DNA of 64,000 nt, taken from positions 2,232,001-2,296,000 of the forward strand of contig OZ251227.1 of NCBI GenBank assembly GCA_965240325.2. Direction: 5' to 3'. Position numbers and translations under genes: made by a program. Positions within the stretch are counted from its first letter, which is position 1; each line of letters opens with the position of its first letter. This document shows, in pieces, positions 20,701 to 30,130 of the stretch. The notes under the pieces are model-generated. The model was not told the DNA's origin. It did no database searches and was given only the letters and a program-made list of their open reading frames with translations. This DNA comes from Rebecca billardiae RCC1528 (Eukaryota > Haptophyta).

Positions 20701-23700
20701 GGACCGCCGACAACCAGCCGTCACGTGCTCGCACTGCGGGCTGCGCAATCACACCGCAGAGCGGTGCTGGAAGCTACATCCAGACTTGCGGCCACCCAGG
20801 CCGCCCGGCGCACCAAGACAGGGCAACTTCAGGCCGCCCGCCAAGCCCGGCGGGCGCGACGGCAAGTTCATCAAGGTACCTCCGCCCCCAAAGCGGGCGG
20901 GGAGGCCGCGGGCCCAGATGGTGCAAGACGAGGACATCGACCCGGAACCCGATGATGCAGATCTCGAGCCGACGCAATACGCGTATCTGGACTCGGGCGC
21001 GTCCCAATCATTTGTCGATATCAACCTCGGCCTGCTACACAATGCTCACCCGATCAGCATGTCTGTCAAGGTTGCCAAGCGCGACATTGAGCTACACGCA
21101 TCCAAGGCAGGCGACATGTACGTATACTTACTCGACGCCGACTCAGACACAACCGTGCCGGTGTGCCTGGAAAACGTCGTCGGTGTCGAAGATCTCGATA
21201 CTACTCTCTTTTCAGTCAACGCGTTCGCCGCGGTCGGAATGGCTGTGGTGTTCGACGAACGACCATACATCCGCATCGGCCCCAAGAGGGTTCATTTGCG
21301 CCCCGACAACACCGTCGGATTCAAGGCAGTCGTACCCAAGGCCGAGACAGCCATGCCGGCCACCGCGGACGACGTGCCACCAGACGTCGACCCGATCAAG
21401 AACGGGCGGAAGATCACGCTCTGGCAATCCAGACTAGGATATGCCGATATCAAGCGTGTACGCGCAACCTACCGCGCGAACGACAAGATGTCGGAGGCAT
21501 CGCCCTGCACGTACCAGCCCTCCGACGTTGCCAAGTTCAAGGCCAAGCCGTTCCCGGGCACACGTGAGAGAACAACTCGACCGCTCGAGATGCTCCACAA
21601 CGATGTCATCGGGCCCATCAACGGGCTGCCCGCAAAGACTCCAAGGTGGGGAACTCTATTCATCGATGATTTTTCCGGATACATGCGCTTCTACGACATG
21701 CAAAACAAGGCTGAAGCGCCGGAGAAGCTCGACCTCATGGCCAGCGAGATGGGAGCCAACTCTCTATCCGCCACCATGCAGAACAAGGGCATCGCCGGAT
21801 GCACCATTCACCTCGACGGAGGCCGAGAGTTACACTCAAAGAATTGGAACCGAGTCCTTCGCAGGTACGACATGCTATGCAACTACATGTCGCCCCCCCA
21901 CACGCAGCAGCTGAACGGCGTCGCCGAACGTGGCCTCGGAGTCATCATGAATGACGCCAGGACAATGCTGTACCTCTCAGGCGTACACCACAAATGGTAG
22001 TATTGGGCAGCCAAGTGCGCTGCCGCGCAACGCAACCTGATGAGCAAGCATCCTACCAGCGATGGCAAGCTGGTTTCACCGCACGAGCTGATGTTTGGCA
22101 CCTCGCCCGGGCCCTTCCTGCAAAAGCTGAGAGTTTGGGGCTCGCCCTGCATCTACCTCGTACAGTCGATCAACAAGCAGAACAAGCTACTCCCGCGCGC
22201 GCGGGAGGGCATCTTACTGGGATACGGATTTGACGGTATCTTCGAGCGAGGCACCATCAAGCGATCGCACGGATACATCGTTTTGAGTGCCGACGACGGG
22301 AAAATCGTCATCACTCGGCACGTCAAGTTCAACGAGCAAGTCATTTTGGATCGAATCTCTACGCATTTCAAGGAGATCCGCGAAATTCGGGACCCCCTGC
22401 TGGCGTGGAGCGCTCGGCGACCTCCTCAAGGTGCAGATGCTGGTAAGACCCGTGACAGCAACACCAACGAGGAGGGCGACGAAGAGTTTGCCAGCAGCAG
22501 CAGTGACGCCGACAGCGACTCCGAGCGCGGAGGAGACGATCCGCCATCGCCGGACGAGGAATCAGACGACGATGACAAGGACGACAGGGACAAACCCGAC
22601 GACGACGAGAAGGGAAATGATGGCGACGGCGACGACGGTGATGGAGACGGCCCCGGAGCTGGAGGCAGACCATCGCAGAGCAATACGCCACCGCAGCCAA
22701 AGCAGCCTCCTCCCTCCGCCGATCGCCGCCCACAGCGGACTCGCAACATGACTGGCAAGTCATACTTCCCGCCGACGCGGCGCGCGCGCGCGCGCGCGCA
22801 GCTCGCGCAGCTCGCATCAGATATCCCGGTACCTACATCGTTCAAGGAAGCGATGGAGAGCAAGCAAGCATCCGATTGGACAAGGGCTATCATGGAAGAA
22901 TACGAGGCCCACGACAGGCTGGGCACATTCACGCCCGTCATTGTTCCCAAAGGGAAAGCAATTATCCCATCGAAGCTGGTCTTCAAGGTCAAAGCCAATC
23001 CAGATGGTACCATCGAACGGTACAAGGCAAGATTGGTTGGTCAAGGCTTCCGCCAGATTCAAGGAGTCAATTACGACGAGGTGTTCTCGCCTACTATCCG
23101 GTACGAGAACGTACGCCTCCTATTGGCACTGACGACGGAGCTACGAACACCAGAAAGACCTTGGATCATCCACTCCGCAGACGTGAGTACGGCGTACCTC
23201 CAAGCCCCATTGGAGGACGGCCTGAAGATCTACACTACGCTACCCCCGCTGTACCCGTGTGCCCTCAAGCCACCCGAGGGACACGTGGTCGCGGCTGACT
23301 GGGATATGGCCCTTCCAGGATTTAAGCAGAGCGGCAGACGATGGCACATCCGCCTCAGCCAGAAACTGCGAGAGAAAGGATTCAAGAAACTCACACAGTC
23401 GGAGTGCATCTTCGTCCGCACCTCAGGAGACATCATCGACGTCATCGCAGTGTACGTGGACGACCTGCTTATTCTGAGCAGCTCCCCCGACAGCGCAAGA
23501 CCCAGCTCGATTATTGAGGAAATTCGAAAAGAATTCACCCTCCGGGATCTGGGACCAGCAACGACTTTCCTAGGCATGAGTATCGCCCAGGGGCCCAAGT
23601 CGACGACTATCTCCATGTCACAGTACATCACCGATCTCCTCAAGAAGCACGACATGAGCGACATTACGCCCGTCGACAACCCGTGCAGATCGGCAGCAGA

Positions 23701-24433
23701 GCATCCGACAGCAGTCGAGACAGACGATTCATCATCGTGCTCGCCGGAGGAATCAAAGACCTACCGAGCAATTGTCGGAGCGCTACTATTCATCATGAAC
23801 ACCTGCCGACCCGACATCAGCTATGCAGTCAATATGTTGGCAAGGCACATGGCGAGCCCAAGCTCGAACGACCTTAAAGGTGCCAAGCGAGTGCTCAGGT
23901 ACTTGGCAGGGACAAAGAATTCCGGCATCACTTTCACATCAACGGCTACTACTCAGCCACGAACGGAGATGTTTGTGGACTCGGACTGGGCCAACGATAC
24001 AAAAGATCGCCGCTCGACCGGAAGCTATATCTACTTCCATGCTGGCGGCCCAGTATCGTGGCGCACCTTCAAGCAGTCAATCACAACCCTCTCATCATGT
24101 GAGGCCGAATATGTCGCACTCGCGGAAGGAGCCAAAGAGGCAGTTTACCTACGCGACGTCATCAGCGATATCCTCAACATTCCAAAGACTCCCATTGTGA
24201 TCCACGAGGACAACAAGGGGGCGATTGATCTCTCAAAGAACAGCATTCATCATAAGCGCACCAAGCACATCGACGTACGACACCATTTTATTCGAGATTG
24301 TGTCGACCTCGGTGCAGTCAACATCACCAAGGTGCACACATCGGAAAACATCGCCGATTGTCTGACCAAGGCGCTACCCAAGGACAAGTTCACCAAATTT
24401 CGAGACATCATGGTTACACCAGTTTCGAATTGA
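17774..24433 (+). pseudogene. Element B Gag-Pol polyprotein with one in-frame stop
   Basis: One frame, 2219 codons, broken only by TAG at 21998-22000. Domains in order are as follows. A long Gag N-terminus contains a Cys/His cluster at ~452-492. The Gag core is homologous to element A. A CCHC knuckle (CSHCGLRNHTAERC) begins at ~985. The aspartic protease is DSGAS at ~1073. The pre-integrase motif is atypical (LWQSRLGY). The integrase has D1277, D1348 and E1385. Past the stop, copia-type reverse transcriptase has KARLVGQGFRQ and catalytic YVDD. RNase H has FVDSDWA, SSCEAEYVA and HEDNKGAI. The stop falls 24 codons after the catalytic Glu and removes RT and RNase H unless read through. TAG also ends the rhodanese gene nearby, so it is a true stop here. 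Confidence 0.93.
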
Positions 24434-24440
24434 GGGGGCG
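24430..24440 (+). other. Polypurine tract of element B
   Basis: TTGAGGGGGCG directly before the 3' LTR; it overlaps the end of the polyprotein frame (TGA at 24431-24433). Confidence 0.8.
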
Positions 24441-25004
24441 TGTCAAAGTCCAAGGCAGCCATCGGCGCCATTCCCCAGCTCGAGACTTTAATTCCAAGGC
24501 GCTGAGCAATTTCAGCCGCCAAGCTACAGACTTTCATCATGCAATTCAATCGGTTTCACCATTCAAGAGCAAGGCCAACAGCAGCCATTGTTCATGCAAT
24601 AAGTTACTACTCCAAAGATAAGGAGCATCGGCACACACATGAGGTCTTCGGACTACACATCCAAGGGTCCAGGGATTCTTCACCACTTGGGAAGGTACCC
24701 TGAACTGGACCAGAGACTACCATGCAGTCATCAGAACTTTCTTTTCATTTCGAGGAGACGTCCCGATCATCACAGGAAGCTTTCGTGCAATGACCCGAAG
24801 GCAATCAACGGAATTCCGAGAGCATTCCGACCGAGGGAAGCAGGCACACGAAGATTCCAAAATCTTCGATGCCACTTCCATCAGCTTTCACCAGACTGAA
24901 ACATCAGCTTACTTGAAACCAGCCATCACTCATCAGCAAGGGGGACGCCCCTTCGCCCCACGAAACACAGTAAGGACCGCACGACACGCGCGAAGCGCCA
25001 ATCA
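24441..25004 (+). repeat. 3' LTR of element B
   Basis: 564 bp copy of the 5' LTR with a 3 bp insertion, followed by target copy GTATC. 25010-25202 downstream shows no gene. Confidence 0.93.
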
Positions 25005-25202
25005 GTATCATATTAACGACGACGCGCGACTACGCGCCCGCAGCATCACCTGGAACGCCGCGGGGCCCGCGATTCCAGGCGCTCTATCACCCATCAGACC
25101 CCGTCCAGCGCCGCGAGCGGTGCGTGCGGGCCCAGCCGGCCCAGCCCAGCAGGTCTGCAGCAGCAGGGCTCCCTCCGCACGTGCGGATATATCACATTGG
25201 AA

Positions 25203-26162
25203 CTAGAAGGTGCGGTCGTCGATGGCAGCGCTGGCCTGCCGCGACCACTCGTTCCACGAGGCGAAGTAGAGCTTGGTGTTCTCGAAGCCGGCGGCGCGCA
25301 GCGCGAGCAGCGTGTTCGACGCGCGCGCCCCCTTGAAGCAGTACAGCACGATCTCGTCGCTCGGCTCGAAGCCGCGCTCGCGCATGAGCGCGCGCACCTC
25401 CGCGGGTTGCTTGAAGACGTGCACATCCTCGGCGCTGTCGGCAGACGCGCGGCCGTCGGCCGTGAGGAAGTCGTACCACTCGACGTGCGTCGCGCCGCTC
25501 AGCCTGCCCTTGCGCGGCGCGAAGTCCACGCCGTACGGCGAGGACGAGAGCCCGTCCCACTCCACCTTGTCGCGCACGTCCAGCAGCTTGACGCCCGGCC
25601 GCTGCCCGGCGAGGATGGCCGACACGTCGCCAAAGTCGGCCCAGCTCGCGCGGTCGAGGGCGGCGGTGAAGGCGCCGGGCGCGTGCGCGGGCTCGGGATC
25701 GGTGCTCACCGCCCGCCCCTCGCGCAGCCACTTCTGCCACCCGCCCTCCATCACCTGCACGTTGGCGTGGCCAAGCGTGCGCAGCACGTACCAGCCGCGG
25801 CAGCTCGCTCCAAACATCGTGTGGAGCGTGTCCTCGTAGGTGATGAGCCGCTCGTCGCCGTTGATACCCTTCTCGCGCAGCAGCGTCTGGAACGTGCGCG
25901 TCATGTGCTCCACGCCCTGGGGCGAGCTCGTCGCCAAGTACGTGAAGAACTCGATGATGTTGCTCGCGCCAGGCACGTGGCCGGCGTCAAAGCGACGCGG
26001 ATCGCGGATGTCGATGAAGCGCACGCCCGAGGCGCCGACGAGCCCGGAGGCCTCCTCGGTGCTCACGACGTGCGACGAAGGCGGCGTGGACGCCAGCCCG
26101 CGCGTCGCCGCTGCGCGCCAGGCCGGGCGGAGGCCGCGAGCCGCGCGAGCGGCCGTCGACAT
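25203..26162 (-). CDS. Tandem-rhodanese sulfurtransferase, probably mitochondrial
   Basis: Single exon, 319 residues from the Met at 26162 (ACA before ATG is a good context; the frame stays open to 26249). The N-terminus, rich in Ala and Arg with no acids (MSTAARAARGLRPAWRAAAT), looks like a mitochondrial presequence. Two rhodanese domains follow: the first has FIDIRDPRRFDAGHVPGA and HVMEGGW-like motifs, the second KLLDVRDKVEW and GRLSGATHVEWYDFL. The active Cys of the second domain is about residue 275 in CFKGAR; thiosulfate sulfurtransferases usually have CRKGVT and mercaptopyruvate enzymes CG(S/T)GVT, so the loop is thiosulfate-type but unusual. The reaction would be transfer of sulfane sulfur to cyanide, thiols or iron-sulfur assembly. 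It ends with TAG. 26250-26690 upstream shows no gene. Confidence 0.88.
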   Translation of the reverse strand: MSTAARAARGLRPAWRAAATRGLASTPPSSHVVSTEEASGLVGASGVRFIDIRDPRRFDAGHVPGASNIIEFFTYLATSSPQGVEHMTRTFQTLLREKGINGDERLITYEDTLHTMFGASCRGWYVLRTLGHANVQVMEGGWQKWLREGRAVSTDPEPAHAPGAFTAALDRASWADFGDVSAILAGQRPGVKLLDVRDKVEWDGLSSSPYGVDFAPRKGRLSGATHVEWYDFLTADGRASADSAEDVHVFKQPAEVRALMRERGFEPSDEIVLYCFKGARASNTLLALRAAGFENTKLYFASWNEWSRQASAAIDDRTF

Positions 26163-26691
26163 TGTCGATCGTCGGCGAAGATGCAGTCCGCGGACGAAGG
26201 CTTTTCGCATCGATCCTTGCTGACCTTGCACGACAAGGACACTGATCAATCATGATGATGGCGCATGCGCATGCCCAGCCTGGCAAGGCTGCCCAGCTTC
26301 GCACCCGCGGTTGCTCACCCAACGGCTTTGGTGCCACCTGGTTCACAGTTTATCTTCACTGACAATCACTGCTACAATCGGAAGGCGGCTTGATGGCACT
26401 GCCGCACTGTCGTCTGTCTAGGCATGCTTAGCAGACAGCCGACAGCGGCCAGCCTAGTGGCCTGAGTCCAGCGACAATGCAGCCTGCTCCAGGATGGCAG
26501 CATCGAGCGACGGCGCCGAGATGCCGTGGTGCAGACAGCGAGTAGTGACGCTGATGGCGACGCGGGCCGCGCGCATATTGTCGATTAAATATTATCCGCC
26601 GACAGACGGACAGTGCTGAGTGCATCTCACGCGCTGTCAGTCACACGCGCACGCATATTCGCGGGATGACGACTGAGGCGGCTACGCGCGG

Positions 26692-29600
26692 TCACCAGTG
26701 CGCGTCCCGCCGCAGCGGCGTTCTCCTTGACGCGGCCGCCTCCTCGAGCGCACGCAGGGCGCTCGCATCGAGCTGGTTGCCCCTGCTCGCACCGAGCGCA
26801 TGCGCAAGGGGCACCGGGCGTGATGAGTCACGCTCCCGCTGGCCTCGTGCGGAGGGCGCGGCGCCTCGCGCGCGCCTGGCGCGGGTGAGCTCGCCCGCCG
26901 CCTCGCGCGCTCGCGCGCACCCGACGTCGAGGCAGGCGAGCGTTGGGCTCGTGCGCACGGCCTGCGCCAGGGCCTCGCCCCCAGCAGCCGTGATGCGATT
27001 GCGCCGCAGGTCGAGCACCTCGAGTGCGCAGCTCTCCCCGAGCGCGTGCGCAAGCGCGACGGCCGCGGCGTCGCCCACGCGGTTGCCGCGCAGCTCGAGA
27101 GCCGTGAGCGTGGAATTCTCGTGGAGCGCGCCGGCGAGCGCGGCCACGCCGGCGTTGGTCACGGCGGTGCTCCTACGCGCGCGAGAAGGGGGGGCCAGGC
27201 ACGTGAGCGCGGAGCGCGGCACCGCGCGGCACTGCCTGTTGCCAGGGCGGCGCATGCCTGCCGCGCTCGGTCGGACAGGTCGTCTTGCGCGCGCGCGCCG
27301 CGTGTGCGCGCCCCGGGGGCGGGCCGGGCAGCACGGTGCGGTGCGGTGCGGGGCCGCGCGGGCGCGCGGGCGCGTGGCTCACCCGAGGTGAAGGAGGCGG
27401 AGGGCGCACGGCTCGCGGAGCGCGCCGGCGAGGGCGGCCGCGCCCGCGGCGGCGATCTCGTTGCCGCGCAGATCCAGCGCAGTGAGCCGCGTGTTGCCGC
27501 GCAGCCCAGTCGCAATCGACACCACGCCCACGTGGGTAATGTCGTTGTCCCTGCGAGTGGTAGGAGGTGGTTCGTGCAGTGCAAGCCGTCACCGGAGCGA
27601 CGCGCGCGGCGCGGGGCGGCGCGCGGCCAATGAGAGAGCAGGGCGCGCTGGCGGCGTGCGTGCGCGCCGGCTGGGCGTGCGCGCCGGCTGGGCGCGCGCG
27701 GCGCGGGGCGCGCGCGGCGCGGGGCGCGCGCGCACACCCGAGGCCCAGGTGCACCAGCTTGCAGTGCTCGTCCTGCAGCGCCGTCGCCAGGTCCGCAACG
27801 CCGTCGTCCCCGATCCCCGTGGCCGCGAGCTCGAGGCTGCGCAGGCCCGCGTGCCCGTGGAAGGCGCCGGCGAGGGAGATGGCCCCGCCGTCACCAAGTT
27901 CATTCTCGCTGTCGGCGCGCGGCGCACGGCGGGGCACGGCCGCGCGCGCGGGGGCGGCAGGATAAGCGCGTGCGCGCCCCGCGCGCTCGCGCACGTACGC
28001 ACGCCGCGCGTGCGCGCGCGCGCGCGCGCGCGCGCGCAAGACCGGACGCGCCCCGAGTCCGTGTGCGCGCGCGCGCGCACGTGAGGTCGAGCTCCTCGAG
28101 ACACCCGTTCTCGCGCACGGCGCCGGCGAGCGCGCGCGCGCCCGTCACGCGGATGTCGTTGCGGCGAAGCCGGAGGCGGCGCAGCCGGCTGTCGACGGGG
28201 ATCGCCGCGGCGAGCGCCTCCGCGCCCGGGTCGCCGAGCTTGTTGTGCCTGCGCGCCGCGGGGCGCACGCCGTGCGCAGCGCGCGGGCGCGGCCCCAGGC
28301 TGAGCCCGCGCGGCGCGCGGCGCGCGGCGCGCGACACGGCGCGCGGCGCGCGGCAGGCTGGCGCGCGGCGCGCGGGCAAGGCAGCGTACGCGAGTGTGAG
28401 CGAGGTGAGCGGCGCGTGCGCGGGGCTCGATGCTGCATGCGCGTCGGCGCCGCCACGCCCAGAGAGCAGCCGCGCAAGGGCACCCACGCCCGCCACGCCC
28501 AGCGCGTTGCCGCTGCGCGGAGGAGACAGGAGCGCGCGCGCGCGCGCACAGCACGCGCGCGCGCGTGAGCCACAGCGCGCGCGCGCGGCTGGTTGGGCGT
28601 GTAGGAAGGTCGCACGCCCGGCCGGCGCGCGCGCGCGCGTACGTGAGGTCGACGCTGCCGAGCGCGCGGAACGGGCCCGCCGCGGCGCACGCGCGCATGC
28701 TCGGCAATGGCGTCGGCTGCGTGCCCGGCCCGGCGTCCGCGGCGGCGGGCGCAGGCGCGGCGTGCTGCAAGCGCTCTGCGAGCGCGTGCGCGACAGCCGG
28801 ACCCCAGCCGCTGAGCCGGACGGTGCGCACGGACGCCGGCAGCGAGGAGACGAGCGCGTCGACGGCCTCCTCCGCCGGCGGCGCGCCCGACGCGCGAGTG
28901 ACGCACACACGCGCAGCCGCTGCGCCAGAAGCTGCCCCGAGCGCGCCGAGCGCGCGCGCGCACGCCCCTGTGGCGGCCGAGCTGTCGGCCTCGGCCGCGG
29001 ACGTGCCCTCGCGCTCCCTGAGCAGCTGGGCGAGCGCCGGCATCAGCATGAGCGCGCACACGGTGGAGTACCCGCCGTCGAGCGCCTCCTCGCCCTCCCC
29101 CGGCGTCGGCAGCGCCGGTGGCGCCGAGGGCGGCCCGAGGGCCAACGCCTCCAGGGCAGCAGACGCGAGCGGGAGCGCGGGAAAGGCCGCGCCCGCGCGG
29201 CCCGCCGCAGCAGCGGTGCGCGCGCTCGGCAGCACGTCCGCGTCGTCGGCGTCGTCCGTGCCCGGCGGCACGCCGTCCAAAAGCCCCACCGCCTGCGCCG
29301 CGCCCGAGCCCGCCGCGGGCAGCAGGGCGCACAGGTCGACGGAGAAGCCGTCGGACGCGCGCGCGGCGACGAGCGCGTCCGCGGCGCAGTGCGCGTCGCG
29401 GAGCCACGCCTTGGCGGCGGGCGCGGCGCCGCGGACGACGCACACCCAGCCTCGGCTCTGCCGGTGGGCCGCCTCGAACGGGCTCTGGGGTGGCGCGCGA
29501 GGCTCGCCGTCCGCGGCCGGTGCGTTTTCCGGCGGCGCTGCGTCGCCGCCCGCGGTGAGCGCCGTGCTGCTCAGCCAGTACGTGGCGTGCTGGCCCAGGC

Positions 29601-29895
29601 GGCGATCGGCTGCATGGCGCTCGAGCGCGGCCAGCACGTCCCACGCGGTCTCCTTCGGCGCATGCGTCGCCACCCAGTCCGGGGGCTGCGGTCCGAGCGC
29701 CACGAGCTCAGCGAGCGAGCGCTGCGTCGTCTCGCACTCCAGGGCGCTCGCGACCTGCGCGAGGGTGAGGCTGTGCGCGACGGCGGGGTTGGAGCGAGCG
29801 GCGGCGTGCTCGATCACACGCCGAAGCTGCGCGAGGCTGATCGCGCGATGCGCGACATCGCCGATCGTGCAGCCGTCGCCGAGGTCGGTGGCCAT
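26692..29895 (-). CDS. Leucine-rich-repeat (RNI-like) protein, seven exons
   Basis: Exons on the minus strand: 29895-28643, 28512-28390, 28248-28081, 27908-27738, 27550-27383, 27172-26921 and 26782-26692, about 741 residues. Every intron is phase 2, and each splits the codon just before the repeat's Asn position, so exons 2-7 encode whole repeat units of the ribonuclease-inhibitor type (GNALGVAGVGALARLL, HNKLGDPGAEALAAAI, GNEIAAAGAAALAGAL, RNRITAAGGEALAQAV). The first exon (about 417 residues) is an Ala-rich region with no recognised domain, starting at the Met at 29895 (MATDLGDGCTIGDVAHRAIS); the frame is open further upstream. Such proteins usually serve as protein-binding scaffolds. It is divergent from the sulfatase gene, with 235 bp between starts. 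Confidence 0.82.
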
Positions 29896-30130
29896 TTGGG
29901 GGATCAAGAGGCTGCCGACGAGGTGCTGCGGTGGGCTGCCGGCCTGCTGCTGCGCACCTGTGACTGTCCCTGTCTTCAGCACCGGCCGGTCCCGGGCGAA
30001 GCTGGAAAAGCGCGAGGCCACCGTGCCCGGAACAAGGGACACCCTTGCCCGGAAAATAATGGTCGGCCGACGACGAAATCGACGATCCGGCACAGCGAGA
30101 TCAAGCAGGAGATCGAATTATCGCGGCGCG

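Larger units (their letters stand above)
17214..25004 (+). mobile_element. Element B: full-length Ty1/copia retrotransposon
   Basis: A 7791 bp element. LTRs are 561 bp (17214-17774) and 564 bp (24441-25004), nearly identical except for a 3 bp indel in the TTCATGCAA(TAA)GTTACT part. Flanking 5 bp target copies are GTATC (17209-17213 and 25005-25009). LTRs begin TGTCAAAG, as in element A, and end in CA. The interior encodes gag, protease, integrase, reverse transcriptase and RNase H in one frame and in copia order (integrase before RT). A single TAG interrupts it. LTR similarity implies a recent insertion. Confidence 0.96.

Noticed and set aside
21998-22000. TAG as a reassigned sense codon
   Set aside because: The rhodanese gene at 25203 ends with TAG after a complete family-length protein, so TAG works as a stop here.
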